64,000 nt of DNA from Tritrichomonas musculus (lineage: Eukaryota > Parabasalia > Tritrichomonadida > Tritrichomonadidae): NCBI GenBank assembly GCA_039105265.1, contig JAPFFF010000021.1:682001-746000 (forward strand), read 5' to 3'. The notes beneath the pieces were generated by a model that was given only the letters and a program-made list of their open reading frames with translations, searched no databases and was not told the origin of the DNA. Shown here in pieces: positions 32,601 to 41,991 of this stretch; within the stretch, counting starts at the first letter, position 1; each line of letters begins with the position of its first letter. Position numbers and translations under genes: made by a program.

Positions 32601-35178
32601 TTATGCTGACCTAAATATTAATGGAAATATAACTGAATTAAAATGGGATTGTCATCCTACTCATTGTATTAATTCAGGTGTTATGCATACCTATGGGTCA
32701 AATCCTTGTCTCGAATCATTTAATTATCATCGAGAAAAAAGGCATTCCATTAAAATCATTGAAGGATTTAATCATAAGAACATTCGAATATATATAGAGA
32801 AAGAATTATTTGATTTTGATGTGAAAGTTAATCCATTCGATATAATTATTCAACAACAATTTTATGAAGTAGAGCCAGACCCAAGAAAATGCACTACCAT
32901 ATCGACAGATTATAATATTTATTCATCAAAGATTATATGGGCTGATAATATCATGACTATGCGTCGAGATTTAAATGTTGTTGGTGGAATCACAGATATA
33001 TTAGCCTATGATTATGCTTTATTGAAACAGACAGTTGATAATCTAGTTGAACAAATGAGAATTCAAGCCATGTATAATGAATATACTGATAGTATTAAAC
33101 AAGGTGTAGCAGTTGCGAATAGTATATTAAATATTTTAGCATCAACAGTTTGTATTGCAAGTGCCCTTTCAACATTAAATATGTCCAATAACTCTGTAAC
33201 TATTAATACATATCAAACAAGACCTTTCCCAGCAGGTCCAGGAGGAAATGGTGGAGGAGGTGGTGGTGGTGGTGGTGGTTATCCAGGTGATGGAGGTAGT
33301 GGCTTTCAAGGTAAGTTTTTGGTGAATGTTGATTTGAAGGCTGATAAGATGACTATGGAAAGATTTTTACCAATAACAACAACTGTTCAAAATCCTGTTG
33401 CTGGAGCTATTTCAACATTCTCAGCTACACAGGTTGTCCTTTCGACAACACATGCACTGACTCAGTTAGGAAATGCTATTGCTACACTTGGTTCGAATGT
33501 CTTACACTTCTTTAGGAATAGACCAGATACAAATGGAACTGAAACATTAAATATTAATTCATCCTCGATTACAATAACTGATAATGATACTGATAATGCA
33601 ACAAATACTATCACAACCACTGAGCAATCATTAGAGAGAACTCATAGAGAAGTACAGCCACAGGTTGTTACAGATGAAACAGATGAGATTCGAACAGATA
33701 TAACTGTACCACAGACTACAATGACAAATACAGCTTCAACTACGATTGCACTTAGGAATCAAGTTCCTGTTATCAATATATCTGGAATCCAGTATACCTT
33801 AGAAGATATTGCAGATATGACAAGAGCAGAACGAAATGCATTAGTTGCTAGTCATCCTGATATCTTACGTATCCAATATCATGGAAGAGAGTGGTTTAAT
33901 GTGTATGATTTGTTTTATAATGACCAACTCATTATCCATAATAATGTATTTCAACGAAGGACTCTAATAAGACCAGCTGATATTGAGATGACAGATAGAA
34001 TACATAGAGCTACTGATAATAATTGGTCAATAGAATGGGAAGGAACAACATACACAGCGAGAGATATTGAACAATTATCTATGCAAGACAGATTAAATTT
34101 ACCATTTGTACAAAATGGAGATATTGGATTAGAACCTTACTTGAATGACCAAACAATGGAAGCATGGATAAATATTATTGATCATAGAGGAGAGACTATT
34201 GATCCAATTGTTGCTACTATTGATTATTCAGCACCAACTACAGCAAATATTAGTGGAGGTCAAGTACGATTTGTTGGAATAAATTCACAGATAGAAGTCA
34301 ATGCAAATGGAGTTAGATATCAGCATTATGACCTTGTTGCCACAACAGATACTTGGACAGTACCAGGAACAACACCAGCAATAACAGCAAGAATGATAGA
34401 ACAAATGAGTGATGAACAAAGAGGAGAACTAATGGATAATATTTATTCTCATGGTAATCTTTTAGCTTTTAATGACACATTAGATGAAACAACTGGTGAA
34501 GAAATAACACAAGTACTATATAATGGAAATGTAGTTGCTACAATAGATAGAAGAAGACTACATGTAATTAATATTGTGAATGGAGTGATAGAAATGTACC
34601 AACAAGATGGTGTTATAAGTGCAACTACCCAGGTTATTATGGGAGCAGTAGGTTATGTTGCTAGAAGGTTCTTACATGGTCAATGGCAGTTTGTTAGACA
34701 TCATCCTGGTGATGCAGCAGCTATAGCAGGAGTAGCAGCAGAAGCATATGTAGCAAATAGAATAGGATTATTTAATATTCCAAGTTGGTTCCGTCGTAAT
34801 GATAACCCAGAGACATTAGCAGAGGAAGATGTATTAGAAAAGATTCTTGCATGGGCATATCATGAAGAAACAGATGATGAACCTGAACTTGAAATAACAA
34901 TGAAGGATGCTGATAAGATGATGGTTTCATTTGATACATGTATTAATATTGCAAAGACATATCGCGATACTTTAAAGGGTACAATAGCATTCATGTGCGA
35001 GAAAATCAAAGAGCTTGAAAATAAGTCAAGTACAAAACATCCATTAGAAGATATAGATATGACTGCTTATATTACTAAAGTAGAAGTGAAGGAAATGATA
35101 GACCAGAAGGATGCATATATTGATACTCTTGAGGCAAGACTTGCAGCACTTGAAGCTAAATGTGCTAACATCGAATGA
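29644..35178 (+). CDS. Polinton giant fibre-like protein (1844 aa)
   Basis: The largest frame of the element. Residues 370-405 are Gly/Asn-rich, and SIGIQTEQP lies at about 470. Two Trp-rich repeats follow at about 487-590 and 615-710 (NFVWDVGHREWIAI and NFVWDIDHREWVAI). A module at about 815-1140 is shared with the next gene (WDIDKDYDIPLNLVFRF; IIQQQFYEVEPDP). After a hydrophobic stretch (NSILNILASTVCIASALSTL) comes a poly-Gly run (about 1200), a long Thr-rich part, and a coiled-coil end (YIDTLEARLAALEAK). The build of repeats, Gly linkers and a C-terminal coil suggests a trimeric spike or fibre. That role is inference. Confidence 0.7.
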   Translation: MSIKLYSLQSSEAEKLKDKNIEISVNDEGNIDIIRNEDPDDYPKFSCLYNKAEVDERVVGNHIENGGKLDGFGNVPITNKFANYLKYVFKGPEQTPLLEDSLPEKAESHKELIKDELCVNTFNEFIEEESKTCEAIHEMYTELMCAADGYEQIAFDEQTGQSKVVHYLQYPKSIPTPTPDPYLAEVGYSNLGDLLMNIMKNEKTTNPTKKILYEAFNEENWKKFISGTIQYHYNLQDNRLKTIGYKYKGSTDQVVADQIVEVKSPREFFETYTQNLKDNNINKDQYAKAMLGLYLYNVILHSGITYYYTHRNANGMKVDVVPPGGQDYLNITLGQCLNLVFEIIKDIVNSHNALFDYVVTIKSCNCKHDNQGGNQGGNEGNGEEEDDNQGGNEGGDNEGGDNDSNLIQYMNVGLQAVNQLSGYLLHNIANLGNNVASLRFQNEVESFTQEMFDYEIYDNGLDEMNRQYQSIGIQTEQPTRQRESLFNDSYVWCTVFRMWTSFAVYNIPNQFGWRTNSAFGAPWNFVWDVGHREWIAIAPHEEDVPAGWRINPKGNEIAQTIVQHNIHWEGEMIYNPDRGQWEYYPPEESIVVPEQPGPVINIVPEQNRNAVLRPTYVWSLESGRWVNSMTIANMPRSHPNDNNDWRRDVSLQAPANFVWDIDHREWVAIRNNVSEMLNDRDWRTNRDIGDIAVRHYQEHFLQGIGELVWNDDYNSYVYQCNEISPLSLSLEDKSNSGAIAIPDQITSTEAWDKILDCMGIPVINNPNEIDEKNPVLGKYIIKGDLKVNGKIICDSIPSGGTTTTDSKYFTLKESDQLYLYRPSKTYEESNYYCMRWDIDKDYDIPLNLVFRFKDYLFGHNWELTWDGKNWTGNNCQNMCTEKISYMNTNDGAPALTIKHNERIGRWIKGTIKEDLTDDDNYAHILKDYLTNWRVVKKDGTILSEGITATFDSSGSGTLTQDGYKYEQARMYVDAPSGLNADDGLYVYADLNINGNITELKWDCHPTHCINSGVMHTYGSNPCLESFNYHREKRHSIKIIEGFNHKNIRIYIEKELFDFDVKVNPFDIIIQQQFYEVEPDPRKCTTISTDYNIYSSKIIWADNIMTMRRDLNVVGGITDILAYDYALLKQTVDNLVEQMRIQAMYNEYTDSIKQGVAVANSILNILASTVCIASALSTLNMSNNSVTINTYQTRPFPAGPGGNGGGGGGGGGGYPGDGGSGFQGKFLVNVDLKADKMTMERFLPITTTVQNPVAGAISTFSATQVVLSTTHALTQLGNAIATLGSNVLHFFRNRPDTNGTETLNINSSSITITDNDTDNATNTITTTEQSLERTHREVQPQVVTDETDEIRTDITVPQTTMTNTASTTIALRNQVPVINISGIQYTLEDIADMTRAERNALVASHPDILRIQYHGREWFNVYDLFYNDQLIIHNNVFQRRTLIRPADIEMTDRIHRATDNNWSIEWEGTTYTARDIEQLSMQDRLNLPFVQNGDIGLEPYLNDQTMEAWINIIDHRGETIDPIVATIDYSAPTTANISGGQVRFVGINSQIEVNANGVRYQHYDLVATTDTWTVPGTTPAITARMIEQMSDEQRGELMDNIYSHGNLLAFNDTLDETTGEEITQVLYNGNVVATIDRRRLHVINIVNGVIEMYQQDGVISATTQVIMGAVGYVARRFLHGQWQFVRHHPGDAAAIAGVAAEAYVANRIGLFNIPSWFRRNDNPETLAEEDVLEKILAWAYHEETDDEPELEITMKDADKMMVSFDTCINIAKTYRDTLKGTIAFMCEKIKELENKSSTKHPLEDIDMTAYITKVEVKEMIDQKDAYIDTLEARLAALEAKCANIE

Positions 35179-35197
35179 GAAGTTTTATTTAACTAAA

Positions 35198-37819
35198 ATG
35201 AGTGATACTACTACAAGATTTAAAGGAGATATACAGTTTAAGATAGGGGATGCTACTCGAAAAGGTAGCCAGTTATTAACCTTGGGTGACTTAGATAACT
35301 ATGTACAGACAGGTCATTTATTTAATGAGGTCGAAGGTTTACCAGAAGTTGATATTAAAAATAAAAATATACAGTATGTATCATTTGAGTCTTCAACAAC
35401 AACTTACAATATCCTTAAGTTTGTTAATTTGCCTGAAGACTTCATGAATAAGCTCAACGAAATAAAAACCCAGACTAATATATTTAAGATAGTATTGAGG
35501 AAGAATATAGTATATGATACAAGTGGTAATTTAGTCAAGGAGTTCTACATATATGTTAAGGATGGTCAAGTATATTCTCCTTTGATAACTAAAAGTAGTA
35601 ATGGATGCAGTATAAATAATAGTACCATTATGGGATATATGAATATAGCTTTTGATAGTAAACTAGACTTCAACCCATATACCTTGTGGCTGAATGGGGA
35701 GTTGAGCATAATGAATGAATATATAACTGATTCTTTACAGACAGAGAAGGCAATAAAGTGTTCTATAATAAAAGCTGATAATGCATTAAGTTTACGTAAA
35801 AGCGATGTACTATACTTATATAAGCCTACATCAACTAGTCAGGTTGAGATCGATAACAAGAAATATTGGTTACTTCAATGGAACATAGATACTGGATATA
35901 CTATACCTAATGACTTAGAGTTTAGGTTTAATGAGTATTGTTTTGGTAATAAGTGGTTTTTATCATGGGATGGTACAAAATGGGTAGGTGATAACATACA
36001 AGGTCATATCAATGGTAGATTAGTTAATGGATTAAATAAGGAGAATGAGTATGGTGAAGATGGTACCTACATACAAGTCAAGAGGAGTGAGAGGAACATG
36101 AAACTGATTAATAAGCCTAATGACTACTCTCCTGATAACATACTACATTACATGATTCATGGAGGTAAGTGTAAAATAGACTGTTTTGTAAAATTAAAGA
36201 CAGGGGAGATAGAACCTTTTTCGAAATATGGTCTAGGATATCAAACAAGTCAAGGAGGTACAAAAGATGGATATGATATTGAAGCAATAAGGTGCTATAA
36301 GATGAATAATGCGACTAATAAATTAGAAACTAGTGCTATTGATGAACTCTACCTTGATATTACCCTTGAAGGTTCTAAAAATGCAAATAGGTTCTCAGTT
36401 CGACCTACTGGAAAAGAAGGTAATGGAGGAGACAAGGTATGGTTGTTCTTACATGGTGTACTTGATTCATGTGAAAAGCTTGAATATACATATGCAGCTT
36501 CGACTACTAATGACTCAAGGGATATTAAGATATATTTAGCTGATGAATATGTTGACCCAATAGATGAGGTTCATTGGGATTCAACTACTAACCCATTCGA
36601 GTATATCATTAAGCAGCAATTTTATGAAGTATCCCCAAATCCTAATGGGGCAACGACCTTATATACTGATTATAATATTACCTCCTCTAAGATAATTACT
36701 GCTGATAATATTACTACTATGAGGAGTGATTTAAACTTAGTTACCAACAATGTAGATGTTATTAGCTATGATGTTAACGAAATGAACACTGTTATGGAAA
36801 GCTTAAAAGGTAGAGTATCAAGGACTGAACAAGTTACTCAACATCTGGAGGATGATGTAGATAATTTGCGTATAGTCTCATGGACTGCATTAGCTTTTGG
36901 AGTTGCAGGTACTGCTGGATCAATAGGTTCTATTGGTATGCAGCTATTTCCAGATGGTATAAGCTTTCCTACCATAAAAGGTGGAGGATTCCTTAAAAGG
37001 TTATTCTCGCATAAGTCAACCAAAGGTATGAGTGATTTGGTTAGAAATAGCATTAACTTCATGTCAGGTACTACAGCAAGAAGCATAACCAAAGATATAA
37101 CACCTATCATTACCTGGTGTGAAGAGGAGTATAAGCAACTTGATGAACTACCTTTTACTGATGAGAATGATAACCCTGATACTGGAACCTTGACATTAAG
37201 TGGTGCTATGGATATCAGCAATATGTTTAGGGATTCACTCAAGCCTTGTTTCAAGTTGTTAGCTGAGAAGGTCAATGAGCTAGAGGCTGAGTTTGATAAC
37301 TACCCTACTGTGGATGAAGCTAATGAAGGTCTAGATGTACTTATACGTAGGATAGAGACATTAGAGGGTGAAAATATCGCATTAAAAGATACTATAGCAG
37401 CAATGGAAGCTAGGTTAACTGCATTAGAAGAGAAAAATGACCCAGATAGGGAATGGAAAGCATATTATACAGGATTTACTGATGTCACTGATGAATATAA
37501 TAGGTATTTTCTATTCTCTTATTTTACAAGTGAGAAACACATAATTATTGATAATATAGATAATGATCCAACAGGTGATAATGAACCTGTTCCAGATGGG
37601 GAGTACTTATTGATATTCAAGGACAAGACTCAAAAGCTACATTTTATTAGATTTATATCAACTGAATGGTCTGACCCTCAACAAATAAAATCATATTTGG
37701 ATGAAATATACTTTAAAGACGCTAACCCACCTTCTGGTGCTTATGATATATATAATATTGAGTTAGATTGTGATACCTGTTCTATGATTTGTTTCGATGC
37801 TATATATATGAAGAAATAG
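35198..37819 (+). CDS. Polinton second fibre-like protein (873 aa), paralogue of the upstream gene
   Basis: The start is set at the ATG at 35198; the frame is open further upstream but overlaps the preceding gene. Residues about 200-530 align by eye with the shared module of the 1844-aa protein (WNIDTGYTIPNDLEFRFNEY; IIKQQFYEVSPNP; DYNITSSKIITADNI). A hydrophobic Gly/Ala stretch (ALAFGVAGTAGSIGSIGM) and a coiled coil (IRRIETLEGENIALKDTIAA) follow. After the coil comes a beta-rich end domain of about 120 residues (PDGEYLLIFKDKTQKLHFIR), which could be a knob. It ends 3 bases into the right inverted repeat. Confidence 0.7.
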   Translation: MSDTTTRFKGDIQFKIGDATRKGSQLLTLGDLDNYVQTGHLFNEVEGLPEVDIKNKNIQYVSFESSTTTYNILKFVNLPEDFMNKLNEIKTQTNIFKIVLRKNIVYDTSGNLVKEFYIYVKDGQVYSPLITKSSNGCSINNSTIMGYMNIAFDSKLDFNPYTLWLNGELSIMNEYITDSLQTEKAIKCSIIKADNALSLRKSDVLYLYKPTSTSQVEIDNKKYWLLQWNIDTGYTIPNDLEFRFNEYCFGNKWFLSWDGTKWVGDNIQGHINGRLVNGLNKENEYGEDGTYIQVKRSERNMKLINKPNDYSPDNILHYMIHGGKCKIDCFVKLKTGEIEPFSKYGLGYQTSQGGTKDGYDIEAIRCYKMNNATNKLETSAIDELYLDITLEGSKNANRFSVRPTGKEGNGGDKVWLFLHGVLDSCEKLEYTYAASTTNDSRDIKIYLADEYVDPIDEVHWDSTTNPFEYIIKQQFYEVSPNPNGATTLYTDYNITSSKIITADNITTMRSDLNLVTNNVDVISYDVNEMNTVMESLKGRVSRTEQVTQHLEDDVDNLRIVSWTALAFGVAGTAGSIGSIGMQLFPDGISFPTIKGGGFLKRLFSHKSTKGMSDLVRNSINFMSGTTARSITKDITPIITWCEEEYKQLDELPFTDENDNPDTGTLTLSGAMDISNMFRDSLKPCFKLLAEKVNELEAEFDNYPTVDEANEGLDVLIRRIETLEGENIALKDTIAAMEARLTALEEKNDPDREWKAYYTGFTDVTDEYNRYFLFSYFTSEKHIIIDNIDNDPTGDNEPVPDGEYLLIFKDKTQKLHFIRFISTEWSDPQQIKSYLDEIYFKDANPPSGAYDIYNIELDCDTCSMICFDAIYMKK

Positions 37820-38050
37820 GTACGAGATTCTCGGGGCTGGTACCTGTGCCGTTTCATAGATGGGCGGTTGTGGGGTGGGGTACCTGTGCCGTTTCATAGA
37901 TGGGGAGCAGTAGTGAGAACAAGAATATTTTTTTCTTTTTTTCTTTTTTCTTTTCTTTTCTTTTTCTTTTCTTTTCTTTTTCTTTTATGACGAGTTCGTG
38001 TTGACGCGTGGGGTGCCAGCCCCAGCGGAAACCGACTCGTATATACTACT
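37817..38050 (-). repeat. Right terminal inverted repeat of the Polinton
   Basis: Reads as the exact complement of 11439-11672, including the two 26-bp direct copies and the A/G tract (seen here as T/C at about 37922-37981). The stop codon of the second fibre-like gene lies at its inner edge. Confidence 0.95.
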
Positions 38051-38055
38051 ACAAA
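38051..38055. repeat. Right target-site duplication of the Polinton (ACAAA)
   Basis: ACAAA follows the terminal CT directly and matches 11434-11438. Confidence 0.85.
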
Positions 38056-39047
38056 TAAATATTCGCCTCTTAGGTTAAAATAATTCACATCACTTGTGAT
38101 ATGAATATAAAAAATGATGAATTTCGAGTTCTTCCTCATGAAATATAAATTACTTATATAATTCTATTTAAAAATAATATAATCAAAAAAATAAAAAAAA
38201 ATTGTTTTTTGAATTAAGATAACCAGATTAGGATTCAATTTTTTTCAAAAAAAATAATTTATTTTTATCTTAAATTCCTCTCTAAAAATATGTCTTTTTT
38301 ATATTATATTTATCATTAATACTATTATATAAAAATTATATTTTGAAATAAAAATGATCTGTTGAGCGGATAGATGTTTCCATACCTTTGTAAATCTTAA
38401 AAAAATTATAATTTTTGTTTTAAATTATCAAAAGCAAAAAATTCAATTTAAAATTTTTTTGAATTCCTCTTTCTCTATTTAGTTTATACCAGAACAAGCT
38501 AATTTTAATAATTTAATTTATTAATAAAATGTATTTACTACTTATTTTAAATTTAAAAGACGAATTATATCTGATATAAATAATTTTCAAATAAAGATAT
38601 TAATACATTTTATTCCCATTAGTAACAGATTAACAATTAAAAAAAAAAAAAATGTATATTTCTTATCACATAATAAGTATATTTGATGATTTAAAAGAAT
38701 ATTAATATCGATTATTTTAATCGATTAAAAAAAATTATTAGAATTTTATCTCATTACCAATTGAAATTATTTATTCAAAATTTTGATTTTTTGAAAATTG
38801 AAGTGACGATTGAATTTAAAGATTATATTTTTTAAATAATATTTCTTTAATAAAAATTATTTCATATATTAATAACATTTTGATGATAATAAAGAAAGTG
38901 ATCATTCAATTTAATATTAATTCAAATTTGAATTAATATTAACTGAAATTTTTTTTTGTTATTTATTAATTCAATATTAAGGTGATTTACTTAATTTGTT
39001 TTTTATTTATGTTTTTGAATTCTAAAATAGTCACTTCATTAGCATTG
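38056..39047. other. Intergenic upstream of the Myb gene, nothing recognised
   Basis: Almost 1 kb of very AT-rich sequence with homopolymer runs and short palindromes (such as TTCAAATTTGAATTAATATT near 38925). Initiator-like TCACTTCATTA lies at 39031-39041, just ahead of the chosen Myb start. Confidence 0.5.
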
Positions 39048-40100
39048 ATGATAGCTGTCTCAGGATTAGAGCAAACGGCATTTATCGGTGCACCTGTTTT
39101 CAAGCCCCCAACAGCACATGAAATACATTCTAACTCGTCATCAAAATCCTATCCAACTCCACAGTTATATGGGTGTCAAAATAATCTACTGCAAAATTTT
39201 AATTATAGCATGAATTTAAACTCAACTATAAGCAATCCATCTTTGATTAACAATGTTGACCCCAAGTCGATGGATAATATTGCCCAATATAACAATTCAA
39301 AATTTTCTTGGGGAAATAACCAATGTTTTGCTTTAAATCAGCAGCCTCCACAAATTTCCCCTTTAAATACTCCATTAAACAAACAAATTTTTTTTAGTTC
39401 ACCTATTAATAATCCAAATAGCCCTCCTAAAGTTGTCAAAAAGCAAAAGCAAAGGCATTTTACCATGAAAATTAAGTTTACCCCTGAAGAAGACGCTCTT
39501 CTTTTATCACTTGTTCAAGAGCATGGATCCAAAGATTGGATCAAAATCAGTCATCTGATGAATGGAACACGAAATCCTCGGCAATGTAGAGAACGCTATA
39601 AAAACTACATTAACCCTGACCTCAGAAAAGACAATTGGACTAAAGAAGAAGATGAACTTCTCATTCAAAAATATTCCGAATACGGCGGTAAATGGAATAA
39701 AATCGCCAAATTCTTTGTCAATAGGTCAGATAATCACCTCCGCAATCGTTGGATGATGATTGCAAGGCACAGAGCTAAAGGTGACACTGACTTTATTGAA
39801 CGATCTTTTACTGTTCATAACAATACGGACGCACGACTAACTTCAAAACAAAGTTTACAATCTTCACCCAACGAATCTGTTGAATCCCCTGTTGTTGAAA
39901 GATTCGAACCTGCAAATTTGACTACCTTTCCTCAAACTCAAGAAAGCAAGAATCATTTAAAATCTGTAGATCCAGAAGTGGAAGAGCTTTCTACAGCAAA
40001 CTTTTGGCTGAATGAAAGCGCCTTCAATCTTCTGGGCCTACAGAACAACGGCTTCGAACTCTTTGGTAATGACCAAAGTGAATTGTGGCCTGGCTTCTAG
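39048..40100 (+). CDS. R2R3-type Myb DNA-binding protein
   Basis: From the ATG at 39048 the protein has 350 residues; an alternative ATG lies at 39009. Two Myb repeats occupy about 135-240: FTPEEDALLLSLVQEHGSKD with W and later RQCRERYKNYINP, then WTKEEDELLIQKYSEYGGKW with LRNRW. The spaced Trp residues and the third-helix motifs are typical. The N-terminus is Asn/Ser/Pro-rich, the C-terminus is Ser/Glu-rich with aromatic residues that could activate transcription. Trichomonads have large Myb families that bind initiator or nearby sites. I prefer the 39048 start because an initiator-like TCATTA is just upstream. Confidence 0.85.
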   Translation: MIAVSGLEQTAFIGAPVFKPPTAHEIHSNSSSKSYPTPQLYGCQNNLLQNFNYSMNLNSTISNPSLINNVDPKSMDNIAQYNNSKFSWGNNQCFALNQQPPQISPLNTPLNKQIFFSSPINNPNSPPKVVKKQKQRHFTMKIKFTPEEDALLLSLVQEHGSKDWIKISHLMNGTRNPRQCRERYKNYINPDLRKDNWTKEEDELLIQKYSEYGGKWNKIAKFFVNRSDNHLRNRWMMIARHRAKGDTDFIERSFTVHNNTDARLTSKQSLQSSPNESVESPVVERFEPANLTTFPQTQESKNHLKSVDPEVEELSTANFWLNESAFNLLGLQNNGFELFGNDQSELWPGF

Positions 40101-41087
40101 AGACCTTTTTTAAGTAATTTCTTATATCAAGCTTTAAAGTCAATTTTCCTTTCAATTGAATTAACTTTGTAATAAAGTTATTTTTATTTGATTCCTATTG
40201 CTATTATATTCAATATTAAAATACAATTCAATTTTTCTGTGATAGAGATTTTCGTAAAATTATTTTTCAAAAAAAAAAATTAGAATATTTTTCTCAAATT
40301 CTATCACTTCTCAATTTAAAAATTGAGATCAATTTTTCAAATCATTTTAATTGAATGTAAAAGTAGATTATTTTAATTCATGATTTGCTTAATTGGTAGG
40401 ATTTATATTGCTTTATATTTTATGATATATTGCATAAAAATGCTTTTCTAATTAACTGAATTTTGAATGATTTAAAATCTAACCAATTGAAATTTAGATT
40501 ATATTTTTTAATGTCAAAAAAAAAAAAAAATATGGAAATGAAAATTTGTTTAAAAAATTATATTAAAAGCTAGATTTGTTTTAAATTTAATTTTACGAAT
40601 ACATTATAAATTGAGAGAACTTAGATTTTGTTAATCTTAATTCTTACAAATTCAAAAATTATTTCATTTCAAAAAAAAAAAAGTACATTGTTTTTACTGT
40701 TTTTATTGGTTTTTTTTTTTTTTTTTTTTTTTTTGTAAACTCCTTCATAATCAATATGAATGTATGTTAAATGGTGATTTTAAAATTGTAAATGAGGATC
40801 CTAAATGAAAATAATAAAAGATTTTTTGGAAACTACTTTTTGAGACGAAGTCTATAAAAGTAGTTGAGATAAAAACGCTCAATCAATTGAATTTTTGAAA
40901 AGAGCCATTATAGAAAAAATATTTTTATATCTTCAATTATGCTCACAATTTTTATGAGTATAATTGAGTGAAGTGAAAATAAAAATTGAGATAAAATATT
41001 AGAAAAAATAATTTTATTTAATTGAAATTTCAATTAATTATTTTTATCTTTCAATTTATTTCTATTCAAAATTTGCAATTATCTAAG

Positions 41088-41166
41088 TAGACATGTTAAA
41101 CCCTCACTTGTTTTTCAGAAAAAGTCGAACTTTTCCAATTGAAAAGTGAATTTTGAACATGTCTAT
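41088..41166. repeat. Small inverted-repeat element (79 bp)
   Basis: TAGACATGTTAAACCCTCACTT pairs with the complement of AAGTGAATTTTGAACATGTCTA, leaving a short loop. The flanks on both sides read ATCTAAG, so it may be a very short foldback insertion with a duplicated target. Confidence 0.5.
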
Positions 41167-41738
41167 ATCTAAGTAAATTTAGTTATTTTTATGTTTTTTT
41201 TTAATTCATATAAATGTTTCGATTAATATATCACATATCAATTGATCGGTTCTTTGGAAAAATTGTAATTTATATATATAAAATTACGTAATCTCTGTAA
41301 TTTAAATAATCGCTATGCCAGAAAAAGGAATGGAGCAATCATCAAAAAGAAAGAAAGAAAAGGCACATGCAGCTTTGATATTTCCCAAAAACTTTGCTGG
41401 ATTGTCTTGACAAATTGAGTTTTAATGATAAACTTTTCAATCTATCTTTCATTAAAGTTGTAATAATTTGCTATAAAAAAGCCCAAAATTAGGCTGCTTT
41501 ACATGCATTTGATAGCCAAGAAGTAGACGACGAACTAATTTCCTAGAAAAAGTTAATAATATTAAAAAATCGATATTTGGATTCCTAATATTGGCTATAG
41601 GAAGAAGTTTTGTTTTATGTTTTATGTTTAATTTTGAATGGGCATTTTGTAAAATGCTAAATTTGGAGATGAATGTAATCAGAAGTCATTATTTTTTGGT
41701 TTAAACAAATAAAGAGATTTTAAAATCAAATTCATTTG

Positions 41739-41832
41739 CCTACTTTTTGAGATAATCTATTCAATATTTAAATACCTATTTTAATATTTTAATAAAGTTT
41801 TATTAATTTTTCAATGCATCTCAAAAAGTAAG
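41739..41832. repeat. Inverted repeat (TACTTTTTGAGAT arms)
   Basis: CCTACTTTTTGAGATAA at 41739 and the complement of GCATCTCAAAAAGTAAGC at 41815 form arms of about 15 bp around an AT-rich loop. TACTTTTTGAGAC also occurs near 40831, so the arm may belong to a dispersed family. Confidence 0.45.
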
Positions 41833-41991
41833 CAATATGAATTAATAAAACTTTATTTATTTTTTTTAGTTTCAAAAGTAAATAAAATTCATTTCAATCT
41901 ATTATTTCTATTTTTGCTGCTTAAATTTTTAATTAATGAAAGATTAAAATATAAAAATAATGTAAAAATATATATATATTAAGAACATTTA

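Larger units (their letters stand above)
11439..38050. mobile_element. Polinton (Maverick), 26.6 kb, looks whole
   Basis: The element is bounded by 234-bp terminal inverted repeats that read as identical and by a 5-bp target duplication, and it starts AG and ends CT as the family does. It carries the defining gene set: protein-primed DNA polymerase B, RVE integrase, packaging ATPase, Ulp1/adenain-like protease, major and minor capsid proteins. About fifteen other frames accompany them. The core frames are all open. It looks whole apart from one Tc1-like insertion lying between genes. Identical ends argue for a very recent insertion. G+C is somewhat higher and codon use smoother than in the flanks. 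Confidence 0.96.
40101..41991. other. Long AT-rich intergenic region with two hairpins and a tiny open frame
   Basis: No gene of normal size was seen over 1.9 kb. It holds a T tract at about 40710-40735, an inverted-repeat hairpin at 41088-41166, a second at 41739-41832, and a 31-codon frame at 41315-41410 (MPEKGMEQSSKRKKEKAHAA) that is the only non-AT-rich piece. The frame could be the remains of a gene. Confidence 0.5.

Noticed and set aside
30774-33296. Collagen-like repeats in the giant fibre-like protein
   Set aside because: The Gly-rich parts (GGN and poly-Gly) lack a regular Gly-X-Y period; they look like flexible linkers.
35111-35197. Earlier ATG of the second fibre-like gene
   Set aside because: It overlaps the coiled-coil end of the upstream protein in another frame. 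The ATG at 35198 has a normal leader and begins the sequence that looks folded.
12688-35198. TAAATG or TAAAATG at many Polinton starts as a poxvirus-like late promoter
   Set aside because: Host genes at 5530, 43899 and 55829 show the same context, and the AT-rich background makes it frequent.
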